This document shows, in pieces, positions 1-5,502 of a DNA stretch of 37,807 bases. The DNA comes from Bacteroidota bacterium. GTDB taxonomy: Bacteria; Bacteroidota; Bacteroidia; Bacteroidales; UBA7960. Under the pieces are notes generated by a model. The model did not search any database, was not told the origin of the DNA, and worked only from the letters and a program-made list of their open reading frames with translations. The stretch spans positions 1-37,807 of the forward strand of contig JAGXRQ010000049.1 in assembly GCA_018335675.1 (NCBI GenBank). Reading direction: 5' to 3'. The first letter of the stretch is position 1. The number at the start of each line of letters is the position of its first letter. A program made the translations under genes and the position numbers.

Positions 1-259
1 CGGTGGTCTCACTGTACCATTTTTCGCATTCCTGGCAGCGATACATCTGAACATTCTTTTGTTTCCCTCGCTTGTGCACTTTTGTACTTGAGCAATGAGG
101 ACATGATTTAATGATTCTTTTCTCTATACGCTCTTGCTTCACATTCTCTAATACTTGACCTTTTAACTCAAAGTCTTTTAATAAGTCATCAAGTAATTGC
201 TCTTGTGATGCTCCTGTTAACTCTTGGAATAAGTTGCGGATTTCTTGTATTGTTTTCAT
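1..259 (-). CDS. IS1595/IS1-like transposase, N-terminal part (runs off window)
   Basis: The minus strand reads from an ATG at 257-259 to the window edge, 86 codons without a stop. The translation starts MKTIQEIRNLFQELTG and carries a zinc-ribbon pattern, CPHC (about residues 56-59) followed by RCQEC about 18 residues later, ending in SETT. A short acidic leader plus a CxxC...CxxC ribbon followed by a W/F-S-x-T-T motif is typical of the N-terminus of IS1595-family (Zn-ribbon plus ISXO2-like) transposases; IS1-type InsA is a weaker alternative. The catalytic domain lies outside the window. A TATCTTTG (minus strand, 264-271) sits only a few bases before the start and may be its -7 promoter element. 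The element's outer end should lie between about 272 and 300, beside the interrupted cassette 1 reading frame; I could not place its terminal repeat. Confidence 0.75.
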   Translation of the reverse strand, partial: MKTIQEIRNLFQELTGASQEQLLDDLLKDFELKGQVLENVKQERIEKRIIKSCPHCSSTKVHKRGKQKNVQMYRCQECEKWYSETT

Positions 260-293
260 TTGGCAAAGATAATATATTTGCTGATATATTTAG

Positions 294-899
294 AACTTAG
301 CTGTACATAATAATATCATTTTACCAAGAGCAATTAGTATTACTCACACTATTTATGCTGGCAGCACTAAAAACCCATTTGAAGTATTTAGAGGCTTTCA
401 TTTTAGTGATGGAACAGAGTGGTATGTTGGGGATGGTTTTGATACTTCAGACGGAGGAGGAAGTTGGGTAGACAATGCAATTACAGCAGGTTCTATGTTC
501 TATGATTGGGTTACAGGAAATGGCCCCAACACAAGAACATTTAACAATGATAATGTAGCATTGGCGATGAAGGATGCCTACAGAGTTAAAAAAGCTAGAG
601 AATATTTTTATGATAAATATGTAGGGGTTTCCAATCTTAAGGGAGCATCTGTCACAAATTATAGTGGAAAATTTGGATTTATGGGGCTAATAAGAGCCGG
701 ATTTAATCCTATTGAACAATATGTTGGAAGTTGCACAATTGATATAACATCTGATGGGGAAAGTTTAAACTTTTCTGTTTGGAATAATACAAGTTTTAAA
801 TCCTTCTTTTATGGTTTTGGCCCATCTTGGGATCGTTCTTCTTTTAGGCCAGGAGGTAATATGATTCAATATTATCAATGGTCGGAACCTATAAGATAA
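294..899 (+). pseudogene. Displaced Rhs-type toxin C-terminus 1, 5' end lost beside the IS
   Basis: The reading frame is open from 294, just after a TAG at 291-293, to the stop at 899. The first ATG is only at 495, inside what looks like continuous coding sequence, so the gene has lost its front. The upstream codons give a sensible protein (NPFEVFRGFHFSDGTEWYVG), and the C-terminal half contains FGFMGLIRAGFNPIEQYVGS, SFFYGFGPSWDRSSFRPGG and a terminal QYYQWSEPIR. I recall similar tails at the C-termini of Bacteroidota YD-repeat/Rhs proteins but know no activity for them. The next gene starts 12 bases downstream and encodes a small exported protein, as expected for a toxin/immunity pair. The neighbouring cassettes retain an Rhs-core tail; here that part, if present, is replaced by the IS. 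Toxin identity is inferred from context and the function is unknown. Confidence 0.6.
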
Positions 900-911
900 A
901 AAAATGTAATT

Positions 912-1358
912 ATGAAAAAAATCATTAAATTATTTATTTTTTTGCTAATAATATTGTGTTTAGCCTGTCAATATCTAGTTTATAAAAAAAAAATTGTAGA
1001 TAAATATTATCTTATTGCAACTGATACAAAATCTGATATGTCAGTAAGCTACGATTTAGGTGATGGCTCTTTTATTGGAATAGTCAACGGAGGCGTATAT
1101 GCTATTGGTAATAACTCAAATTTTATAATAATAAAACAATATCATTTAAATCGTAAAGAAAACGCTATCAATACACAAATTATATATTATTATATAATTC
1201 CAATAAATCCCAGTATATCAAAATTTAAGGTTGAGGAAAATATAGTTGGTCCATTAGATGAAATAAATTTTAATATTCAGAGAGAGAAGCTAGATGTACC
1301 TCAAGATTTAATTTTCAAAACTTATATAAAAGAGAATATGCCTCTTCAGCTACAATAA
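912..1358 (+). CDS. Putative immunity protein 1, exported or membrane-anchored
   Basis: This 148-residue protein begins MKKIIKLFIFLLIILCLACQ, one hydrophobic segment (residues 5-20) ending in LAC. It is either an imperfect lipoprotein signal or a signal anchor, so the rest is probably periplasmic. The mature part has YYLIATD, SVSYDLGDGSFIGIV and VYAIGNNSNFIIIKQY, alternating beta-like segments that remind me of the DUF3997 family; this is a recollection, not a search. It starts 12 bases after the toxin C-terminus stop, so co-transcription is likely. By position it should neutralise toxin 1, and a periplasmic immunity protein implies a toxin acting on the envelope or from the periplasm. Strong AT bias and lack of housekeeping similarity fit accessory DNA. 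Confidence 0.6.
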   Translation: MKKIIKLFIFLLIILCLACQYLVYKKKIVDKYYLIATDTKSDMSVSYDLGDGSFIGIVNGGVYAIGNNSNFIIIKQYHLNRKENAINTQIIYYYIIPINPSISKFKVEENIVGPLDEINFNIQREKLDVPQDLIFKTYIKENMPLQLQ

Positions 1359-1397
1359 GTATTGATAGAATTTTCATTGTACTCTCTAATGAGCAGC

Positions 1398-1508
1398 ATT
1401 AAGCTTTGCAGAACTCTGTACAGGCGGTGGCAATATCGCTCTATACAGCATTAAATATGCAATTCAATATCTTTCATAACTTCTTGTGTTATTGTTTTAA
1501 TAAACCAC
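1398..1508 (+). repeat. Post-cassette repeat, copy 1
   Basis: This segment aligns over its full 111 bases with 3219-3329 after cassette 2. Shared blocks include AGCTTTGC(A/T)GAACT near the left end, TCAATAT in the middle, and CTTGTG followed by TTTGTTTTAATAAACCAC or TTGTTTTAATAAACCAC at the right end. It begins about 40 bases after immunity gene 1 and has no reading frame. The two copies differ at many positions, so they are old or fast-evolving. Confidence 0.65.
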
Positions 1509-1534
1509 CTATGTCGGAATAGAGCAGTGCGCAG

Positions 1535-1660
1535 GCCAGGCAAAACGCGGAGGCGGCGGAGGGTGAATTGAAAAACGACATGAAATCCGGCAAAGAGACT
1601 TGCCTGCTTTGCCTTGGATTTCAGGAGTTTTTCAAGAGCGGGAAGGAATCGTTTTGCCTT
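1535..1660. repeat. Long imperfect palindrome upstream of cassette 2
   Basis: The inner arms are 1570-1595 (GAAAAAC, then TGAAATCC, then GGCAAAG) and 1607-1633 (CTTTGCC, then GGATTTCA, then GTTTTTC), pairing with a few unpaired bases around a loop of about 11 bases. The outer arms AGGCAAAACG (1538-1547) and CGTTTTGCCT (1650-1659) also pair. The structure would fold as a large hairpin in single-stranded DNA or RNA. A comparable structure of different sequence lies upstream of cassette 3. Confidence 0.65.
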
Positions 1661-1670
1661 GAATTTCTCT

Positions 1671-1700
1671 TCTTACTTTTTTTTCAAGAAAAAAGTAAGA
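1671..1700. repeat. Perfect 12-base-pair AT-rich hairpin in the cassette 2 leader
   Basis: The arms TCTTACTTTTTT (1671-1682) and AAAAAAGTAAGA (1689-1700) are exact reverse complements around the loop TTCAAG. The equivalent hairpin before cassette 3 (3749-3779) carries a G-C pair in place of one T-A pair, a compensated change. A low-GC stem without a following T-run makes it a poor intrinsic terminator. Confidence 0.8.
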
Positions 1701-1957
1701 AGAGAAATTTATTTTGTATTTATTTTTTGTGGCTATGACAAAAAAGTAAGAACAAAAATCATTATTTTCGCATCAACGTTCTTTGAATTGGCATCCAATC
1801 CCCCGCCTTCACCCAAAGCTACAATAGGTATGCATATTGCTTCAATAATCCGTTGAGGTTTGTGGATCCTAGTGGGTATACGAGTACATCAATGGAGCAA
1901 ATTTATGCTGTGATATCTTTTTTACTGAATTCACAGTTTGGTGGGTCATGGACTCCT
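1691..1957 (+). repeat. Cassette leader plus Rhs-core tail, direct repeat copy A
   Basis: These 267 bases match 3771-4037 at a constant offset of 2080 with 11 mismatches by eye and no gaps. The repeat covers the right arm of the hairpin, an AT-rich leader and the codons for IQSPAFTQSYNRYAYCFNNP, RFVDPSGYTSTSMEQIY and FGGSWTP. Similarity ends abruptly after the codons for GGSWTP, where the two cassettes switch to different toxin domains. Confidence 0.9.
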
Positions 1958-2674
1958 GGCCATATGATTCATTACTATACTCAAAATGAGGCAGCCCATT
2001 ATGTGCATGTGTATAAGCTTCACGGCGGTGGTGGCGGCGGCCGCACAGGTCTGGAAAATGCATGGATAGGGGGCATCGGACTTTGGAATAACATAAAGGC
2101 TTGGGTGAATAGGAATTTTCTTGGAAGGATGAGTTTTGGTAAGGACCTTATAGGTCTTCATAAACCAGACGGAGAGACACCAACGGAGGATAATAACCAA
2201 TACGAACCAATAGAAATTCTAATAAAGCATGGTGTATGGAATTTAGATAATCAGGATTGGGGCAAGCTTGATGGTCATGTTTATATTGTAATGGATCACT
2301 TAGACTACAGCTTTAGACCCTCTAATACGCGAAGAGGTAAGCCATTTGAACAAAGAGGTTCAAATTATTTGCTTTTTTCTGATGGAGGAGTTTATTCAAG
2401 CAGTATCATAGACATAATTCGATTGCGTAAAGATTTTGTTACAAGCTCATTTATTATTAATGTTACACCAGATCAAAAAACTAACTTGCTAATTGCAATG
2501 CAAAGCTCTATGGACAACCCTCCAGCCTATAGTGTTTTTGGAACCAGGTGTGCCGGATGGGCTATGTCTATGCTCCAAGAAGCAGGGATAGTGCACCCTG
2601 TTAGTCAATTTTTTCAATGGTCTCCTTTGCCATTGAGATTTTTCTTTGCGTTAAAACTTAAATACTTTTTATAA
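1853..2674 (+). CDS. Displaced Rhs-type toxin C-terminus 2, permuted papain-like candidate
   Basis: The frame opens at 1787 after a TGA and encodes IQSPAFTQSYNRYAYCFNNP running into RFVDPSGY, the conserved end of an Rhs/YD-repeat core. No ATG precedes 1892; TTG at 1853 is the earliest alternative start, so the piece is probably silent unless joined to a full rhs gene. Numbering from the TTG, residues 1-35 are core tail, a glycine-rich linker (58-63) follows, and the toxin domain fills the rest. Two motifs stand out: GHVYIVMD (His142) and GTRCAGWAMSMLQEAGI (Cys233). A His-containing strand before a Cys-containing helix is the order of circularly permuted NlpC/P60/LRAT-like papain folds, suggesting a peptidase, amidase or acyltransferase. 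A signal-peptide protein gene follows 19 bases later. The fold assignment is inference from motifs; the Rhs origin is well supported. Confidence 0.65.
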   Translation: MRFVDPSGYTSTSMEQIYAVISFLLNSQFGGSWTPGHMIHYYTQNEAAHYVHVYKLHGGGGGGRTGLENAWIGGIGLWNNIKAWVNRNFLGRMSFGKDLIGLHKPDGETPTEDNNQYEPIEILIKHGVWNLDNQDWGKLDGHVYIVMDHLDYSFRPSNTRRGKPFEQRGSNYLLFSDGGVYSSSIIDIIRLRKDFVTSSFIINVTPDQKTNLLIAMQSSMDNPPAYSVFGTRCAGWAMSMLQEAGIVHPVSQFFQWSPLPLRFFFALKLKYFL

Positions 2675-2693
2675 AGCAAATTAATTATTTAAA

Positions 2694-3203
2694 ATGAAAA
2701 ATTTAATTTTTATATTGTTCTGTTTGTATTTAAATTCAGCTTATTCTAATAAGTCAAACATTCAAGATCTTACAAATAAAAAATGGGTATTTGTAGAATA
2801 CATTGAAACGCTTGATGGTTCAATTGTTACAATCCCAGATGATTTTTTATTTTTTAATTGCGAGTTTAAAAATACAATTGAATTTCATAGCAATAGAATT
2901 TTTCGCAACAAAGGAAGAACATATATTACATTACATAATAGAAAAATATACAAAGGACGATATTGGTTTGACAGTCAATTTGTTAGTATTAATTCAGGAA
3001 TTTCCACAAGAGTATATATGAATCCAGATTGTCAAACTATATATCAAGGTGAAGTTGTTGACTTTGAAGGTAGGCTTATGTTTCAATTAATGTTTAATAG
3101 TGTATATAAATATGAAATAAATGGAAATTACCTAATATTATATTATAAGACTGAAGTATCAAAAACGGAAGGCTATTTAAAGTTCAAGCATTTGCCTGAA
3201 TAG
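2694..3203 (+). CDS. Putative immunity protein 2, secreted to periplasm
   Basis: This 169-residue protein has a clear N-terminal signal (MKNLIFILFCLYLNSAYS) with likely cleavage near residue 18 and no other membrane segment. The mature part, beginning NKSNIQDLTNKKWVFVEYIE, alternates polar and hydrophobic residues (FLFFNCEFKNTIEF, KGRYWFDSQFVSIN, LMFQLMFNSVYKYEINGNYL) and probably folds as a small beta-barrel. The opening LTNKKWVFVE is reminiscent of META or lipocalin-like domains, but I cannot assign a family. It starts 19 bases after the toxin 2 stop, so it is the natural partner of that domain. Periplasmic location agrees with a toxin attacking the cell envelope. The ATG at 2694 is preferred because it gives the complete signal peptide. 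Confidence 0.6.
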   Translation: MKNLIFILFCLYLNSAYSNKSNIQDLTNKKWVFVEYIETLDGSIVTIPDDFLFFNCEFKNTIEFHSNRIFRNKGRTYITLHNRKIYKGRYWFDSQFVSINSGISTRVYMNPDCQTIYQGEVVDFEGRLMFQLMFNSVYKYEINGNYLILYYKTEVSKTEGYLKFKHLPE

Positions 3204-3218
3204 CCCCAACATACTGGG

Positions 3219-3329
3219 ATTTAGCTTTGCTGAACTGCCAGCGGTTGGTTGCAATTCCGCTCAAAACATGATTATATTTGCAAGTCAATATTTTCATCAG
3301 TTGCTTGTGATTTTGTTTTAATAAACCAC
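3219..3329 (+). repeat. Post-cassette repeat, copy 2
   Basis: This is the counterpart of 1398-1508, of equal length and located about 15 bases after immunity gene 2. Conserved blocks are AGCTTTGCTGAACT, GTCAATATTTTCAT and TTTGTTTTAATAAACCAC. I found no convincing third copy after cassette 3, where a terminator-like hairpin is present instead. Confidence 0.65.
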
Positions 3330-3504
3330 TTTCTCCCTTGCGCTGACAATAAACATTTCAGCAATTAACAAACTACGTAGCGCAGCGCCTGATCTATAGA
3401 TCAACCTTTGTGCTATAAATGTTACCGCTCCTATCGGAGCTAGCGGATTGCTTGGCTTGCGAATTTGCAAGATTGAAAGATTTATAAGATTTAAGATTGC
3501 ATTT

Positions 3505-3680
3505 TTTCGGCCTGCGGAATTTTACCGCTAACTAGCCTTAGTGAAACGAAGCTTTTTGAGAAAATTTAAGACTCGCAAGCTCTATAAGTTTATTTTTAAC
3601 AATAAAAATCAATTTGCGAGGCCTTGCAAATTTTCAAGCGGAGTGAACTTAGGCTAGTCGGTAAAAATCCGAAGCCTTGA
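3505..3680. repeat. Large imperfect palindrome upstream of cassette 3
   Basis: The left arm contains ATTTTACCGCTAACTAGCCT (3519-3538) and the right arm AGGCTAGTCGGTAAAAAT (3651-3668), which pair apart from a two-base insertion. Pairing resumes inside: GAAAATTTAAGACTCGCAA (3560-3578) faces TTTGCGAGGCCTTGCAAATT (3613-3632). The centre has its own small inverted repeat, ATTTTTAACAATAAAAAT (3592-3609). The whole could fold into a branched hairpin of about 175 bases. It has no coding frame. Its position immediately ahead of the cassette leader matches the palindrome at 1535-1660, although the sequences differ. Confidence 0.7.
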
Positions 3681-3688
3681 TTTTTTTG

Positions 3689-3716
3689 GTTCTTTTTTTA
3701 TCAAGAAAAAAAGAAC
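3689..3716. repeat. Perfect 11-base-pair AT-rich hairpin
   Basis: The arms GTTCTTTTTTT and AAAAAAAGAAC are exact reverse complements around the loop ATCAAG. The TCAAG in the loop is shared with the hairpin at 1671-1700. A degraded relative without a full stem lies at about 5673-5698. Confidence 0.75.
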
Positions 3717-3748
3717 AGGTAAAATATCGTTTTGCCTTGAATTTTTGC

Positions 3749-3779
3749 CTTACTTTTTGTTTCTAAGACAAAAAGTAAG
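3749..3779. repeat. Perfect 12-base-pair AT-rich hairpin in the cassette 3 leader
   Basis: The arms CTTACTTTTTGT (3749-3760) and ACAAAAAGTAAG (3768-3779) are exact reverse complements around TTCTAAG. It occupies the position of the 1671-1700 hairpin. The change from T-A to G-C near the loop is compensated on the other arm. Confidence 0.8.
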
Positions 3780-4037
3780 AAGAGATATTTATTTTGTATT
3801 TATTTTTTGTGGCTATGACAAAAAAGTAAGAACAAAAATCATTATTTTCGCATCAACGTTCTTTGAATTGGCATCCAATCCCCCGCCTTCACCCAAAGCT
3901 ACAATAGGTATGCGTATTGCTTCAATAATCCGTTGAGGTTTGTAGATCCTAGTGGATATACGAGTACATCAATGGAGCAAATTTATAATGTGATAAGTTT
4001 TTTACTGAATTCGCAGTTTGGTGGGTCTTGGACTCCA
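3771..4037 (+). repeat. Cassette leader plus Rhs-core tail, direct repeat copy B
   Basis: This is the partner of 1691-1957, with 11 mismatches in 267 bases by eye. Within the coding part all differing codons except one (GCT to AAT, Ala to Asn) are synonymous, including a double change TCT to AGT that preserves serine. Confidence 0.9.
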
Positions 4038-4739
4038 ACAGGAGGTATCGTCACTTATGGGAATCAATATACTGCTGATGTTGCATGGAAGGAATTTGAG
4101 AGAGTCCATGGTGGTGGAGGCGAAGATAAGAAAAATAAGGAAGTAAAATATTTATACTTTTCCATGAGGAATATGTTATTACGAAACAAAATAGGAATAT
4201 CTTCTGGTAAAATTCCTGATGCTTTTTTGCATATACAAATTTCAGGAAATGCACTAACAGGAATGGAAATTGTTGAGATTAGTTTATTCACGCCAAAGAT
4301 AGTGGACTATTTAGATAATGCCTCAGGACATGTATTTAATGGTGACAATGCTGTATATTATTTAAATGAACATGCTTATCCCAAATATGACAGAGCCACA
4401 TGCGGTAATTGTGCTAAAGCTGTTCGGTTATCATTGGAAGCAGGTGGAATAAACACCACTACTCGTCCTAATTCTGCAAAAGATTATGGTCCATACTTGG
4501 TAATGTGGGGTTTTGATACTGTCGATAGAACAGGTTATTCTCCATTAAAAGGAGATATAAGAGTCTTTCAAAATTACCCTGGAGGTAGTATGCATGGGCA
4601 TATAAACATGTATAATGGTAACCAGTGGGTTTCAGACTTTTTTGAAAATGGCTTTTGGCCAGGGCGCGGTTATCGTGAGAATAGCGCCGCATTTACTATT
4701 TACAGAAAGAGTGATTGGGTAATTACAGTAAAACATTAA
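3933..4739 (+). CDS. Displaced Rhs-type toxin C-terminus 3, CHAP/NlpC-like peptidoglycan amidase candidate
   Basis: The frame opens at 3867 after a TGA and encodes the same Rhs-core tail as cassette 2; TTG at 3933 is the first possible start and the first ATG is at 3972. Numbering from the TTG, residues 1-35 are core tail (RFVDPSGY, GGSWTP), 60-63 are a glycine linker, and the C-terminal half carries a papain-fold signature: TCGNCAKAVRLSLEAGG (probable nucleophile Cys160), SPLKGDIRVFQNYPGG, SMHGHINMYNGNQWVSDF (probable catalytic His223) and FWPGRGYREN followed by FTIYR. This order and spacing resemble CHAP/NlpC-P60-type amidase effectors of type VI and Rhs systems, which cleave peptidoglycan. 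A lipoprotein gene follows 12 bases later and is the likely immunity partner. With no start codon of its own it may be a silent cassette; whether it is translated from TTG is unknown. Confidence 0.7.
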   Translation: MRFVDPSGYTSTSMEQIYNVISFLLNSQFGGSWTPTGGIVTYGNQYTADVAWKEFERVHGGGGEDKKNKEVKYLYFSMRNMLLRNKIGISSGKIPDAFLHIQISGNALTGMEIVEISLFTPKIVDYLDNASGHVFNGDNAVYYLNEHAYPKYDRATCGNCAKAVRLSLEAGGINTTTRPNSAKDYGPYLVMWGFDTVDRTGYSPLKGDIRVFQNYPGGSMHGHINMYNGNQWVSDFFENGFWPGRGYRENSAAFTIYRKSDWVITVKH

Positions 4740-4751
4740 AAGTAATCAAAT

Positions 4752-5213
4752 ATGAAGACATTTTTAATTTATTGTTTAGCTATTTTTATATTGTTAAGTT
4801 CTAATGGCTGTGTTCATTCTCAAAATGATGAAAAGCAAATAGAAACAATGCTTAAAGATTTCTATACTGCGTATCATAATGCATGGGCAAAAAAGAGTAC
4901 CCCCAATGTTCTTATGAATGAGCTAGACTCTTTATATCAGGTTTATTGTACCAATAGTTTGAGAAGTGAGCTTGAAAAACTTTTTCATAAGAAGGGTTTT
5001 GACCATGATATATTTACAAATGATTATGGCACAGATGATGAATCAATGAAAACAATGACAATAACTAAAGATTTATCGAAAGTTGATAGTTACATTGTTT
5101 CATACATTGTAAATACAGAAGACCCTTCTAATAGGCCTATTAAAAAAAATGTAGTCGTTAATTTGTTATTAAAGAAAGAGAAAGATACTTATAAGATAAA
5201 TGAGGTAAAGTAA
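4752..5213 (+). CDS. Putative immunity lipoprotein 3 (DUF3828-like)
   Basis: This 153-residue protein begins MKTFLIYCLAIFILLSSNGC, a lipoprotein signal with likely modification at Cys20. The mature part starts with an amphipathic helix (EKQIETMLKDFYTAYHNAWA), then LDSLYQVYCTNSLRSELEKL, then FDHDIFTNDYGTDDES, and ends in a beta-rich stretch (VVVNLLLKKEKDTYKINEVK). This layout recalls DUF3828 proteins, several of which are immunity proteins to cell-wall amidase effectors; the match is from memory. It begins 12 bases after toxin 3 and is followed by a terminator-like hairpin, so the cassette probably ends here. Anchoring on the periplasmic side is where an antidote to a peptidoglycan hydrolase is needed. 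Confidence 0.65.
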   Translation: MKTFLIYCLAIFILLSSNGCVHSQNDEKQIETMLKDFYTAYHNAWAKKSTPNVLMNELDSLYQVYCTNSLRSELEKLFHKKGFDHDIFTNDYGTDDESMKTMTITKDLSKVDSYIVSYIVNTEDPSNRPIKKNVVVNLLLKKEKDTYKINEVK

Positions 5214-5231
5214 AAAGTATTAATGTATAAG

Positions 5232-5256
5232 AAAGCCAGGCACTGCCTGACTTTTC
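5232..5256 (+). terminator. Hairpin with T-rich tail after cassette 3
   Basis: AAAGCCAGGCA and TGCCTGACTTTT form a short stem with one mismatch and a small loop, followed by TTTTC. It lies 18 bases after the immunity 3 stop and is the only intrinsic-terminator-like structure in the cassette array. Confidence 0.55.
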
Positions 5257-5432
5257 TGTCATAAAGCAGCAATATTTTTTTTGCAGGTTATCTTAAACCA
5301 ACTTTGGCCAGAATATCCAAAGGGAAAACTCTGCCAAATGGAAAAATAATATTCCAAGCACCATCCACCCCAACCCCGGACCCATCCTTCCCAACATCGG
5401 GAAAAACCACCTATAATCAGGCATTGGAACAA

Positions 5433-5459
5433 CGGCGACAGGTCAAGCCCTGTCGCTAC
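5433..5459. repeat. REP-like palindrome
   Basis: GGCGACAGG and CCTGTCGC pair around a short loop (TCAAGC). Hairpins of this GCGACAGG...CCTGTCGC type are common between genes in Bacteroidota, in my recollection. Confidence 0.65.
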
Positions 5460-5481
5460 AGTTGCATCTGGTGGAAATTCA

Positions 5482-5502
5482 TGGCCGGTCAAGCCCGGCC
5501 AA
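5482..5502. repeat. REP-like palindrome
   Basis: GGCCGG and CCCGGCC pair around TCAAG, the same loop as the preceding palindrome, suggesting one repeat family with different stems. Confidence 0.6.

Larger units (their letters stand above)
1359..1786. other. Intergenic leader between cassettes 1 and 2: repeats and hairpins, no credible gene
   Basis: This 428-base stretch contains, in order, a 111-base degenerate repeat (1398-1508) shared with the end of cassette 2, a long imperfect palindrome (about 1535-1660), a perfect 12-base-pair hairpin (1671-1700) and most of the leader shared with cassette 3. The frame used by cassette 2 is closed by TGA at 1784-1786. A short open frame at 1614-1856 has lysine/phenylalanine-rich composition caused by the hairpins and is not considered a gene. 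No promoter of the TAnnTTTG type was recognised here. Confidence 0.7.
3204..3866. other. Intergenic leader between cassettes 2 and 3: repeats and hairpins, no credible gene
   Basis: This 663-base region holds the second post-cassette repeat (3219-3329), a small GC-richer palindrome around 3419-3444 (CCGCTCCTATCGGAGCTAGCGG), a large imperfect palindrome (about 3505-3680), two perfect AT-rich hairpins (3689-3716 and 3749-3779) and the leader repeat copy B. The cassette 3 frame is closed by TGA at 3864-3866. The open frame at 3745-3936 is the counterpart of the one before cassette 2 and is not considered a gene. Confidence 0.7.

Noticed and set aside
1671-1700. AT-rich hairpins as transcription terminators
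   Set aside because: Stems are almost pure A/T with no GC core and no downstream T-run, and they lie far from the preceding gene ends.
1614-1856. Open frame of 80 codons before cassette 2 (and its counterpart at 3745-3936)
   Set aside because: Its Lys/Phe-rich text comes from the AT hairpins, and over the conserved part it is out of frame with the Rhs tail, whose silent substitutions show the other frame is the real one.
1398-3329. Integron attC sites between the cassettes
   Set aside because: No recognisable R'/R'' core or integrase gene, and the cassettes carry an Rhs-core tail, which points to Rhs-type rearrangement.
4051-4291. Antisense open frames within the cassette 3 toxin
   Set aside because: They are shadows of the plus-strand coding frame, which has conserved motifs and silent-site variation.
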